Below, in pieces: positions 1 through 10,880 of a stretch of 40,988 bases of DNA. Numbering within the stretch: the stretch's first letter is position 1; each line of letters starts with the position of its first letter. The notes beneath the pieces are model-generated. The model was not told the DNA's origin and ran no database searches. It was given only the letters and a program-made list of their open reading frames with translations. Source of the DNA: Planctomycetota bacterium (GTDB lineage Bacteria > Planctomycetota > PUPC01 > DSUN01). The position numbers and the translations under genes are program-made. The DNA lies in NCBI GenBank assembly GCA_016872855.1, contig VGYV01000003.1, positions 1-40,988 on the forward strand, in the 5' to 3' direction.

Positions 1-1014
1 ACGCCCACCGTCACGCTTCTGGTGCCTGCGTACAATGAAGAACGCGCTCTGGCCGCGAAGCTGGATAGCTGCGTGGCACTCGACTACCCGAAGGACAAGC
101 TCCAGGTGGTCGTCCTGAGCGACGGCTCGACCGATGGCACGGCCGCCATCGCCGCGCGCTATGCGCAGCACGGCGTCGGCCTGATGGCATTCGCCGAAAA
201 CCGCGGGAAGCTGGCCGTGCTGCGCGACGGGTTGGCCGCAGCGAAGGGCGAGATCGTGGCCTTCTCCGACGCCGCGAGCCGGCTGCGGCCCGACAGCCTG
301 CGTCGCCTCGTCCGCCCCTTCGCCGACCCCGCGGTCGGCTGTGTGAGCGGCGTCTACCAGGTGCTCCGCCCCGAAGCGGCCCAGCTCGGGGGCGAGGAGG
401 GCTTCTACTGGCGGTACGAGACCTTCATCAAGCTGTGCGAGAGCGAACTCGGCAGCACCCTGGGCGCACACGGCTCGCTCTACGCCATCCGCCGCGCGCT
501 GTGCCCCGACCTCAGCCGCATCCGCGTGAACGACGACTACGAGATTCCCGTCCACATCGTCGCCGGCGGCCATCGGGCGGTCTACGCGCCCGACGCCGTG
601 GCGTGCGAGGAGGCGGCCGAGATGGGCGGCTTCGCACGCCGCGTGCGCATCGCCGTGGGCAACTGGCGCCAGCTTCGCCTCCTCGGCCTCCTCCTGTGGC
701 CCCCGAGGCCCTGGCTCCTCTTCACCTTCGCCGCCCACAAGCTCCTGCGGCTCCTCGGCCCGTTCTGCCTTGTGTCCGCGTGGGCCGTCAACCTCTTCCT
801 CCCCGGGCCGCTCTACTGCGCCACCCTGGCCGCCCAAGGCACCTTCTACGCCCTTGCCGTTGTGGGCGCCCTGTCGGCTTCCACTCCGCACTCCCTCCGC
901 CTCTTGAAGCTGCCGTTCTACTTCTGTATGATCAACGCAGCTTACGTGGTGGGCCTGGCTCGCCTCGTCACAGGACGAGCCCGAGTCCGCTGGAACGCCC
1001 CGCGAGGGGCGTGA
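1..1014 (+). CDS. Glycosyltransferase family 2 (5' end outside window)
   Basis: Frame open from base 1 (TPTVTLLVPAYNEERAL...VVLSDGSTDGT...); GT2 N-terminal motif; C-terminal hydrophobic segments; TGA at 1012-1014. Confidence 0.9.
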   Translation, partial: TPTVTLLVPAYNEERALAAKLDSCVALDYPKDKLQVVVLSDGSTDGTAAIAARYAQHGVGLMAFAENRGKLAVLRDGLAAAKGEIVAFSDAASRLRPDSLRRLVRPFADPAVGCVSGVYQVLRPEAAQLGGEEGFYWRYETFIKLCESELGSTLGAHGSLYAIRRALCPDLSRIRVNDDYEIPVHIVAGGHRAVYAPDAVACEEAAEMGGFARRVRIAVGNWRQLRLLGLLLWPPRPWLLFTFAAHKLLRLLGPFCLVSAWAVNLFLPGPLYCATLAAQGTFYALAVVGALSASTPHSLRLLKLPFYFCMINAAYVVGLARLVTGRARVRWNAPRGA

Positions 1015-1026
1015 AAGGATGCAGTA

Positions 1027-1688
1027 TTGGGCTCCGTGGGTGAGAGGGTTCGGTCGCACTTCCACGCGACCGCGGCCGAGTTCGACGCGATCTACACGGG
1101 CGACAAGGCCCGCCTCGGTCGCTGGCTCGATCGGCGGCTGCGGTGGGACATGTACGAGCGCTTCCGCCGCACGGTGGCCGAATGCTCGGAACCGGGCCTG
1201 CGCATCCTCGATGTGGGCTGCGGCTCGGGCCGCTTCAGCGTGGCCGTGGCGAAGGCGGGAGCCGCCGAGGTGGTCGGCCTCGACTTCGCGGAGAGCATGC
1301 TCGACATCGCCCGCCGCCTGGCCGAACGGGAGGGCGTGGCGGACCGCTGCCGCTTCCTGAACGCCGATTTCATGGAACACAAGTTCGACCAGCCCTTCGA
1401 CATCACCCTCGCCATCGGCCTCTTCGACTACGTGGCCGACTGCCTGCCGTTCCTCCGCAAGATGCGGAGGCTGAGCCGAACGAAGGTCGTCGCCGTCTTC
1501 CCGCGCAAGTGGACGTGGCGCGCCCCCGTCCGCAGGCTGCGGCTCGCACTCCGCGGCTGCCCCGTCTACTTCTTCACCAAGCCCCAGGTCGAGCGATTGA
1601 TGACGCAGGCCGGCTTCGCGCGCTTCACCATTGACCGCCTGGGCAAGCTCTACTTCGTCGTCGGCCATTGTGGCGGAGGGGCAGCCTG

Positions 1689-1689
<1 letters not shown>
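1027..1689 (+). CDS. Class I SAM-dependent methyltransferase
   Basis: ILDVGCGSGRFSVAVA motif I; TTG start; 3' end overlaps next ATG (ATGA). Confidence 0.85.
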
Positions 1690-3211
<1,522 letters not shown>

Positions 3212-3236
<25 letters not shown>

Positions 3237-4285
3237 GGAATGCTCATCAGGGCCATCGAGACCGCAAAGCTGGCCGCGACCAAGGTGACGGAACCCAGGG
3301 GAATGCCCACCCACGCGTTCGGCCACAGACCCGTCAGCCCCGCCTCCCGCTGCGCGTGCAGTAGCGCCGGATGCATCAGGTAGACCCCCAGCGTCGCCGG
3401 CGCGAGCCCCCTCCCCACCGCCTCCCCCCACCACCCCGTCAGCCGCCACCGCGTGAACACCGTGCCCAGGACCACGAACACCGCCAAGTGCAGCGTCACC
3501 CCCGCCACGTCGCACAGCGCGTTTCCCCCGAGCCGCGAAGCCATCCCCGACCCCGCCACCGCGAGGCACTGCCCGCCCACTACGGCCAACAGCGACCCCG
3601 CCACGGCCGCCCACCCGAGCCGCAGCCCCCGCCCCGTCAGAAGCGTGTCCCGCAGGCAGTAGCCGGCGAAATAGAAGCCAATGTAAGGCACGAAGCGCGT
3701 CGCCGCGTTCTCCTCGGAAGCCGACCCCACCACGATGGCGGTGAACTTGTAGGCGCACCCCAGCCCCAGAGCCAGCCCCGCGAACAGCATCAGCTCCCCC
3801 CGCCCCGCCGTCCGCGTGATCGCCCGAAACGCCGGGGTGAACAGGTACAGCCCCACGATGATGAACGCGAAGTGCAGGTGGTAGAACGGCCTGCCCGAAA
3901 GCAGCAACTTCACGGCGTAGGAGGGGACGAACGGCTCGCCCTGCACCACCACGCGATGGGCCAGGTAGAACAGGCACCAGAAGGCGAACGGGATGCCGAT
4001 CCGCCGCAGCCGCTTGCCGTAGAACGCCCCCAGCGGCTCGTCCCGGGCCGGGTCCAGCAGCAGCGCCCCGCTGAGCATCACGAACACCGGCACGCACCAG
4101 ATCGTAGCCGAGTACGCCACGTTGGAGACCAGCCAGTCCACCAGGCCGATCTTCCCGTAGCGCTGGTTCCCCGACGACGCCACGTGGAACACGCACACCC
4201 CCGCGGCCGCCGCCACCCGCAACAGGTCGCCGTACGGCAGCAGCCGCGGCCCGACCTTGCCCGATGGAGAGGTGGGAGCAGCCAC
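3212..4285 (-). CDS. Acyltransferase family 3 (OafA/NodX-like) membrane protein
   Basis: DLLRVAAAAGVCVFHV N-terminus, multiple TM segments; converges on and overlaps the upstream deacetylase by ~25 bp. Confidence 0.8.
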
Positions 4286-4440
4286 GCGGAGAGCACTCCA
4301 GAACGCGGTAGGAGCGACGCGGAAAGGCTACCATCGCGGCCCCCGCGTGTCAAACGGTGGGTGCGTGTGCTCTCGTTCCGGGGGCCGGCCCCGCCTCGGG
4401 GGTCCGCCAGGACCTCCGCCGCTCGCGTAGTGTGTTGACG

Positions 4441-4646
4441 GAGCGTGCGGTCCTGGGCCTCAGGGCGCGGGGATGAGCAACATTGCGAAGTTGTTCAACT
4501 CTGCAATGTTCTCCCAGACCGGCTGGGCAGCAGAGCCGCTCCTGGAGCGTGCCGAGGGAGCGGGCGGTCCTGGGGCTCGGGGCGCAGGGAGGAGAAACAT
4601 TGCAGAGTTGTTCAACTCTGCAATGTTCTCCCAGACCACCTGGGCA
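4441..4646. repeat. Two direct copies (4441-4529 and 4558-4646, 117-bp period) of an ~89-bp unit, each centred on palindrome AACATTGCAGAGTTG-TT-CAACTCTGCAATGTT
   Basis: Aligned by eye without gaps, ~10 mismatches; copy 2 palindrome has perfect 15-bp arms. Confidence 0.9.
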
Positions 4647-4779
4647 CCGGCCCGCGCGGCGGCTCTGCGCGCGGTAGGCGACCCACCCGCCAGATCAGAT
4701 TGCATGCACCCCGAACGGCTTGCGGCGGAGCGGGCCATGGCCTATACTTTGGGCAACACCTCGACCCGAGGAAGCGCTT

Positions 4780-4854
4780 GTGGCACAGGCGCCCTCGGCT
4801 GTGCAGGCACCGGCGCAACCCACAGGAGGGCACAGCCGAGGACGGCTGTGCCAC
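4780..4854. repeat. Inverted repeat GTGGCACAGGCGCCCTCGGCTGTGC / GCACAGCCGAGGACGGCTGTGCCAC
   Basis: 25-nt arms, ~22 matches. Confidence 0.85.
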
Positions 4855-4885
4855 ACGGCTTGCTCCGACAGGCAGGACCTCTCTA

Positions 4886-5902
4886 ATGGCCGATGCAGAC
4901 CCAAGGCCGGCTTCCCAAGAGAAGGCCGTGCTCCGCCCGGGCGAGCCGATGGGGGAGTGGGATGCCTTCGTTGATTCCTCGCCCCAGGGCTGCATCTTCT
5001 GCCGCTCCTGGTGGCTCGAGGCGGTGGCGTCCGGGCAGTTCGAGATTCTCGTGCTCCGCCGCGGTGGGAAGATCGCCGCGGGCATCCCACTGGTCCACCG
5101 CCGCAAGTTCGGCCTCCGCGCACTCGGCATGCCGCCGCTCACGCAGAGCCTCGGCCCGCTCCTCGGCCCCCCGACAAGCGAGAACTACGAGAAGCAGCTC
5201 TCGAACGAGATGGAGCTTCTCACCGACCTTGCCGCGGCCATTCCGCGCGTGGCCCACTTGAGCGCCTACTGCCACTACAGCCTGACGAACTGGCTGCCCT
5301 TCTACTGGGCCGGCTACCAGCAGACCACCCGCTACACCTACGTGATCGAGGACATCAGCGACCCCGAGGCTGTCTTCGCCAACTTCGCCCACGCCAAGCG
5401 CAAGAACATCAAGAAGGCCGAGAAGCTGGTCGCCGTGCGCCAGGACATGCCGCCCCGCGAGTTCTACGGCCACCACGCCATGACCCTGCGGAAGCAGGGC
5501 GACGCCATCAACTACAGCTTCGACCTCTTCGAGCGCATCCACCGCGCTACCGCCGAGCGCAACGCCGGCAAAACCTGGTTCGCCGTGGACCCCGAGGGGC
5601 GCATCCACTCGGCCATCTTCGTCATCTACGACGCGCGCTCGGCCTACTACCTCCTGAGCACGATAGACCCCGAGCACCGCGGCAGCGACTCGGCGACGCT
5701 TCTGGTGCGCGACGCCATTGCCTACGTCTCGCGCTTCACGAAGCGGTTCGACTTCGAGGGATCGATGATTCGGGGCGTCGAGGGCTCCTTCCGCAAGTTC
5801 GGCGCGGTCCAGAAGCCTTACTTCCACCTATCGAAGAGCCGCCTGCTCCTCCGCGCCGCGCTTGCCCTGCGCGACTCCCTCCGCCGGCGCCGCGAGGGGT
5901 AG
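4886..5902 (+). CDS. GNAT/FemAB-like (BioF2-type) acyltransferase
   Basis: ATG at 4886 (MADADPRPASQEKAV); FANFAHAKRKNIKKAEK, GKTWFAVDPEGRIHSAIFVIYDARSAYYLL resemble FemAB/BioF2-like acetyltransferases. Confidence 0.75.
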   Translation: MADADPRPASQEKAVLRPGEPMGEWDAFVDSSPQGCIFCRSWWLEAVASGQFEILVLRRGGKIAAGIPLVHRRKFGLRALGMPPLTQSLGPLLGPPTSENYEKQLSNEMELLTDLAAAIPRVAHLSAYCHYSLTNWLPFYWAGYQQTTRYTYVIEDISDPEAVFANFAHAKRKNIKKAEKLVAVRQDMPPREFYGHHAMTLRKQGDAINYSFDLFERIHRATAERNAGKTWFAVDPEGRIHSAIFVIYDARSAYYLLSTIDPEHRGSDSATLLVRDAIAYVSRFTKRFDFEGSMIRGVEGSFRKFGAVQKPYFHLSKSRLLLRAALALRDSLRRRREG

Positions 5903-5966
5903 GACCGCCTGAAGGCGGGACTCCAAACAGCGGGGCATTCGTTCGGAGTCCCGCCTTCAGGCGGTC
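5903..5966. repeat. Perfect 22-bp inverted repeat GACCGCCTGAAGGCGGGACTCC/GGAGTCCCGCCTTCAGGCGGTC immediately after the CDS stop
   Basis: Direct reading; related copies near 12815, 27066 and 35236. Confidence 0.95.
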
Positions 5967-6241
5967 TTAGTACACCTCCACACGGAAAACTGTACACAAA
6001 GTCTCTCACGGCTCCCGCCCCCACTGGGCTTGCCCCAGTGGAGCGAAGGTTTGACCACTAGCTCCCGGGCGCCCTCACCCCCTTCTCCCCCTCTCCCTCC
6101 CCCGCCAGGCGCGGGGGGAGGGAGAGAGCGTGTGGCCGCGTGCGTAGTGGCCAGACCTTCGCCCCACCGACGCGAGGTCGGTGGGGGCGGCGCTGTTCCT
6201 CGTTGTTCATGTGCGCCTTTCACTGTGGACGTGTACTTAGC
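5967..6241. repeat. Composite nested-palindrome element: outer arms CTTAGTACACCTCCACA / TGGACGTGTACTTAG around GCCCCCACTGGGCTTGCCCCAGTGGAGCGAAGGT... and a CTCTCCCTC hairpin
   Basis: Read on both strands; inner 5' half recurs near 10717. Confidence 0.7.
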
Positions 6242-8181
6242 CCTGCCGGCTTCCTGCGGTAGAGGCGCATCAGGCCGCGGGGGCGGGAGGTGAAGACCAG
6301 GTCGTAGGCCGCGTCGAGCTGGCGGCGGACCGAGGCCGCGGCCGCCGCGTCGTGCTCGCCGCGCGGCGCTCCCCACACCAGCACGTAGTCCACCCGTCCG
6401 CCCATCCGCTCGGGATACGTCAGGAAGTCCACGTTCGGCCCCTCGGTGCCGAACTCCCCCTTTCGCCCAATGTGGACGAATGGCTGGAACTTGGGCCGGA
6501 AGAGCACGGGGAAGTAGCCCACGCAGGCCTCGTAGTTCATGAAATCCACCAGTCCCTTCCGCGACGCAATGTAGGCCGCCGGGTGCGCGAACGTGCATAT
6601 CTTCTGCGTCTGAAGCCGCCCGTCCGGCGTGATGCCCCTGTGGGCATACGAGATGGGCAGCACAGTGGAGTTCGCCTCGATCAGCGGCTCGACCGAGAGG
6701 TATTCCTCCAGATCGCGGTTCAGCTCGGCGTACTTCACCGTGAGGATGCCCAGGAGCGCCAGCGTGATGCCCGTGGCCCCAACCTTGGCGGCCCGCCGCA
6801 CCCATCGCGCGTGCTCGTGCGCCCCGAGCCAAAGGATGGCCAGGAAGAAGGGATACAGGGTCAGCCTCGGCGGGATGAAGGAGCCGCCCGAAAACGCCTT
6901 CGGCGCCACCAGGTACACCACCACGGCCAGCAGCGCTGCCACGGCGAAGCCATCGGAGCGCCGCTGCCGCGTCGCAAGCGTGACCGCCGCCAGGCCCGCG
7001 AACAGGCAGGTGACGAGCACCGACAGCCCGGCCTCGGCCATCGTGAACGAGAACAGCGGCCTCACGGCCAGGAGCACCAGCTCGCGCAGCGACGGCGCGC
7101 GCAGCGTCGCCCCGCCCTGCCGCGACGTGAACGACACGAGGAGCACCGCCGCCGGCAGCAGCGCCAGCGCGAAGGGCCAGGCCTGAGACCACGTGATGCG
7201 TGACGCGTGACGCGTGACAAGAAGAAACCGCCGCCAATTGGGGCGGCCGGGGCCGGCCTCGCCCAGCGCGGCAGCGAGGGCGGACCAGACCATGCTCACG
7301 CCAACCGCCAGGCACGCCATGACGAGCGACACTGGGTGGTAGAAGCACAGGAGCACGCACAGCGCGCTCAGCCCCGCCCAGCGCCCCACAGTCAGCCGCT
7401 CCCGATGCCTCAGCCAGTAGCCCACGACGAAGAAGAAGAGCGCCAGGCTGTAGCAGAAGCTGAAAAAGCCCATGTGCAGCGTGTAGTTGTAGATGAATGG
7501 GAAGCCCAGGAGCGCGAGCCAGCCTGCGTCGCCGGCCTCTGCGTGAGGCGGGCCAGGCCCCCGAACGCGGTCATTCCGAGCGGAGCCTTGCGTAGTCGAG
7601 GAATCTCTCTTTTCCCCAGCCCCAGGAGAGATGCCTCGACTTCGCTCGGCATGACCAACCTCATCATCGTCCGCCGCCCCGTCCGGGACAGGCGGGGGTT
7701 GTGGGCGGGGCGTCTCTGCCCCGCGCGGGGCAGGCTGCGGTTGTGGGCGGGGCGTCTCTGCCCCGCGCGGGGCACGGAGGCCCCGCCCACATTCACCACG
7801 ATCCATGGCGGGCAATCGGGGCCGGACCGAGCGAAGGGCGTAGCGGATGGCCAGCGGCAGGAGAAGCACGTAACCGCTCAGGAGAATCTTCTCTGCCACC
7901 CGCTCGGGCGCGACCCACATCAGCCCCACCAGCACCAGGTGGCCCAGCCAGGTGAGTTCCAGCCGGGGGTTCAGCTCGTAGTACTCGCGGAAAGCCGCCC
8001 GGTCGGGGCGATGATACTCCATGATGATGCGGCAGTTCTCGACGTGGACCGGCCCGTCCTGGGATGGGAAGTAGCGAAAGGCCCAGATGGGCACCAGGCA
8101 GGCCAGGGCCAGGGCGAGGAACCACAGGTTATCGCGGTCCCGAAGCCATTGGCGAACGGAGCCTATCGTTTGTACCACCAC
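6220..8181 (-). CDS. Polytopic membrane protein (possible glycosyltransferase) with large in-frame repeat insertion
   Basis: Many TM segments; CDQPVHVEN-like region FPSQDGPVHVENCRIIMEYH; GTG at 8181 proposed because the upstream ORF extension encodes a long inverted-repeat arm. Confidence 0.65.
   Translation of the reverse strand: MVVQTIGSVRQWLRDRDNLWFLALALACLVPIWAFRYFPSQDGPVHVENCRIIMEYHRPDRAAFREYYELNPRLELTWLGHLVLVGLMWVAPERVAEKILLSGYVLLLPLAIRYALRSVRPRLPAMDRGECGRGLRAPRGAETPRPQPQPAPRGAETPRPQPPPVPDGAADDDEVGHAERSRGISPGAGEKRDSSTTQGSARNDRVRGPGPPHAEAGDAGWLALLGFPFIYNYTLHMGFFSFCYSLALFFFVVGYWLRHRERLTVGRWAGLSALCVLLCFYHPVSLVMACLAVGVSMVWSALAAALGEAGPGRPNWRRFLLVTRHASRITWSQAWPFALALLPAAVLLVSFTSRQGGATLRAPSLRELVLLAVRPLFSFTMAEAGLSVLVTCLFAGLAAVTLATRQRRSDGFAVAALLAVVVYLVAPKAFSGGSFIPPRLTLYPFFLAILWLGAHEHARWVRRAAKVGATGITLALLGILTVKYAELNRDLEEYLSVEPLIEANSTVLPISYAHRGITPDGRLQTQKICTFAHPAAYIASRKGLVDFMNYEACVGYFPVLFRPKFQPFVHIGRKGEFGTEGPNVDFLTYPERMGGRVDYVLVWGAPRGEHDAAAAASVRRQLDAAYDLVFTSRPRGLMRLYRRKPAGLSTRPQ
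7540..7800. repeat. Composite repeat island inside the 6220-8181 gene: CATTCCGAGCGGAGCC.../...CTTCGCTCGGCATGAC inverted repeat plus two copies of TGTGGGCGGGGCGTCTCTGCCCCGCGCGGGGCA
   Basis: Protein stretch RGAETPRPQPQPAPRGAETPRPQ...HAERSRGIS...DSSTTQGSARND is low-complexity and interrupts the membrane domain. Confidence 0.85.
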
Positions 8182-8271
8182 CCTATGCCACCTCCAAGCC
8201 CTCGGCTCCCGCCTGCGGCGCCTGATTCTGACCCACCCCACGCCGTCCTGTAGCCCGCGAACGCGGGCGAG

Positions 8272-8438
8272 CCAGTCGTAGCCCAGGGCGACCGAAGGGA
8301 GCCCTGGGAGCAGACCCCACCACAGCCCCAAGCCCCCGAAGGGGGCGCTTCACGGCGTCTGAATCGCCCCTTTCAGGGGCTCTCCCGTTGGGGGGCCTCT
8401 TCCCAGGGCTCCCTTCGGTCGCCCTGGGCTACGACTGG
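8272..8438. repeat. Perfect 38-bp inverted repeat (8272-8309 / 8401-8438) CCAGTCGTAGCCCAGGGCGACCGAAGGGAGCCCTGGGA
   Basis: Arms are exact reverse complements; loop contains further small GC palindromes. Confidence 0.95.
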
Positions 8439-8455
8439 GTCACCCCCTTCGGGGG

Positions 8456-9709
8456 CTACCCGGGAGAGCCGTCCACGTGAACTGGCTGCGCCGCGGCGGC
8501 CGGCGCCTTGTCGGCCAGGGCCAGGTAGAGGGCCGCGCCCCAGATGCAGAGCACGGCCGGCAAGTGGAACCGCCAGGTGTACTCGGGGGCCATCACGATG
8601 GCCCCGACAAGGATGATTGCGGCGAGGGGCAACGGCAGGCCCCGTCCCTCGTCGGCCAGCCGCCCGAGGAGGAGCGTGGCCACGGGCAGCACGAAGACCA
8701 GATGATGGTCCCACGAGAATGGCGCGATCAGCACCATCGCCGGGAGACCCACGCACATGGCGTCGTCGAGCGCCGAGGCGGCGTCGCGCCGCCAGGCCCT
8801 GTGGACGGCCCAGGCGCTGGCGGCTAGGACGGCGAGCGCGGCGGCGTAGGTCAGGAGCTTCGCCAGCGCGGGATTCACCGTGATGGGGTTGCTCCATTGG
8901 GTCTGGGTGAAGAGCCGCGAGAGGAAGCCGTTGATGCTCTGGTTGCCTATCGCGGCGGGGTGGAAGAGCCCCGGAGGCGTCTCGCCGTAGCCTCCCCTCG
9001 GCAGCACCTCGCGGAACCACTCGGCCCAGGCCTCCCACGGCACAACGACGAGTGCGGCCACGCTGAGCGCGGCCAGCAGCAGAACCGTCTGGACCACCGG
9101 CTTGACCCGCCTCGCCAGGAGAAGGAAAGCCAGGATCAGCGCGGGATAGGTCTTAGCCATCACGGCCAGCGCGAGACAGAGAGCCGCTGCGAACGACCGC
9201 TCGGCCCTCAGACACGCCCAGGCCAGGCACAGCGCGCATGCCGCAACCAGGTTCAACTGCCCATAGGCGAACACCACCGTAAGAGGGTGGAACGTGACGA
9301 AGTACGCCACCACCACGGCGATGGCAACGGGTGATAGCGCCCGCCGCGGGTCGGGCACGCGGAATACGAGGAGCCACAGGAGTAATGCGGCCAAGGCGTG
9401 GTTGAGCACGAGCACGAGCAGGCGGGCGTGTTCGTAGGACACCAGGCTGAGCGGAGCAACCAGGAGGAGCGTGGGCGGAGGATACAGATAAGGGTAGACG
9501 GGCTGCGCGGGGAACAGCTTCTTGAGGAGTTCGGGATCGTAGGGCGACTTGTGGAGCGAGAAGGCGGCCCGGGCGGCGGAGTGGAACGACGGCAGGTCGC
9601 GGTTCCGCACGTGGCGGTAGCCGTACCCGTAGGTGATCAGGAACGGGGCGTAGAGGATGACGAGGAGGACCAACAGCCCGGCTCGCGGCTTGTGAACCCC
9701 TGGCGTCAT
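8456..9709 (-). CDS. Glycosyltransferase 87 (DUF2029) family polytopic protein
   Basis: LVLLVILYAPFLITYGYGYRHVRNRDLPSFHSAARAAF...YPYLYPPPTLLLVAPLSL; multi-TM. Confidence 0.8.
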   Translation of the reverse strand: MTPGVHKPRAGLLVLLVILYAPFLITYGYGYRHVRNRDLPSFHSAARAAFSLHKSPYDPELLKKLFPAQPVYPYLYPPPTLLLVAPLSLVSYEHARLLVLVLNHALAALLLWLLVFRVPDPRRALSPVAIAVVVAYFVTFHPLTVVFAYGQLNLVAACALCLAWACLRAERSFAAALCLALAVMAKTYPALILAFLLLARRVKPVVQTVLLLAALSVAALVVVPWEAWAEWFREVLPRGGYGETPPGLFHPAAIGNQSINGFLSRLFTQTQWSNPITVNPALAKLLTYAAALAVLAASAWAVHRAWRRDAASALDDAMCVGLPAMVLIAPFSWDHHLVFVLPVATLLLGRLADEGRGLPLPLAAIILVGAIVMAPEYTWRFHLPAVLCIWGAALYLALADKAPAAAAQPVHVDGSPG

Positions 9710-9730
9710 GGCAGCCCGTCCCCTTCCTCG

Positions 9731-10690
9731 CTAGTGGTACTCGAGCGGCGGGCTGTAGTAGGCACGCAGGAAGCCTTCGAGGGCGCGGTGAATGGGGTCA
9801 CGGGGGAGGGGAGTGCGGTTCGTCGTGAGGTCTATCGTGAGGGCGGCCTTGAAGTCGGGCGGCGGCGACCAGCCCGGGCGGGTGGCCAGAAGGATGACCC
9901 GCTTCCGCCCCGCGGGGGCTGGGAGGGCGCCATCGGAGGGGGCGCAGGCGACGAGGTAGTGGCGGCCGTGGAAGCGGAAGCTCAGCGCGCCATCGGGGGC
10001 GATGGCGACCGAGAGGCCCCATTCGCGGCGGAGGCGGGCCTCGGCGAAGTGGGCGAGCATCGAGCGCGCCGCGTCGTCGAGGGCGGCGGGGGTCATCGTC
10101 CGCCGCAGCCGCGCCATGGGGGCCACGACCTTCGCGGGGTAGCCCTCGGCCACCGAGCCGTCGGGGAGGTCCCGCTTGACGACCGACATGGCGTTGACGA
10201 AGCACTCGTTGCCGATGGTGATGCCGGGCTGGATGAAGACGCCTGAGCCGACCCAGACGCGGTCGCCGATGGTGACTGGGGCGAACTTGACCCAGTAGCC
10301 CTCGGTGTAGGGGAGGGCGGTGCCGTGGGTGACGATCATCGAGCGGGCGCCGATGGCCGACATGTCGCCGATCCGCACGTCCTCCCACACGTTCACCATC
10401 GTCTCGGCGCCGAGGACGGAGTGGCGGCCGATGGCGAAGGTGGCGGGGCCGTAGACGTGGACGCGGCCCCCGATGCTCGCGTAGTCGCCGATGAGGACCT
10501 CGCGGCACTGGAGCATTGCGAAGCCGCTGATGCGCGCGTAGTCGCCGATCTCGATGCGCTGGCCCTTGAGGAGCGCGAACCAGCCGATGCGGACGCCTCG
10601 CCCGATCTTCGCGCCGAAGCAGCGGCGCAGCAGCCACTTCTTCAGCCACGGCGGCGCAAGGAGCACGAAGGCGAGGAGCAGCTTGCGCAA
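9731..10690 (-). CDS. Left-handed beta-helix (hexapeptide) acyltransferase
   Basis: Hexapeptide repeats (IGDYARISGFAMLQC..IGDYASIGGRVHVYG..IGRHSVLGAETMV..); TTG start at 10690 preceded by AGGAG; upstream extension is repeat sequence. Confidence 0.85.
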   Translation of the reverse strand: MRKLLLAFVLLAPPWLKKWLLRRCFGAKIGRGVRIGWFALLKGQRIEIGDYARISGFAMLQCREVLIGDYASIGGRVHVYGPATFAIGRHSVLGAETMVNVWEDVRIGDMSAIGARSMIVTHGTALPYTEGYWVKFAPVTIGDRVWVGSGVFIQPGITIGNECFVNAMSVVKRDLPDGSVAEGYPAKVVAPMARLRRTMTPAALDDAARSMLAHFAEARLRREWGLSVAIAPDGALSFRFHGRHYLVACAPSDGALPAPAGRKRVILLATRPGWSPPPDFKAALTIDLTTNRTPLPRDPIHRALEGFLRAYYSPPLEYH

Positions 10691-10716
10691 GGGGCTTTCT
10701 CCTGATCGCTCTTCGC

Positions 10717-10880
10717 CCCCACTGGGCTTGCCCCAGTGGAGCGAGGGTTTGGACACTACCGCGAGGCCGCCCCCCTCACCCCCCTCCCTCTCAGGGAGGG
10801 GGCAGGGGGAGGGTTGGGGCCCGCGGCGCCCCACAGTCCAACCCTCACCCTACCCTCTCCCTGGAAGGGAGAGGGGTTGG
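10717..10880. repeat. Composite repeat: GCCCCCACTGGGCTTGCCCCAGTGGAGCG module plus CCTCTCCCTC-type palindromes
   Basis: Shares 5' module with 6016-6050; supplies the FkbH stop codon. Confidence 0.8.

Noticed and set aside
5903-5966. Classical intrinsic terminator
   Set aside because: Strong stem but 20-nt loop and no following T-run; other members of the family lie in coding sequence, so it was listed as a repeat instead
10325-10705. Plus-strand ORF MGDDHRAGADGRHVADPHV...
   Set aside because: Antisense of hexapeptide-repeat acyltransferase; repeat-rich composition is inherited from the sense gene
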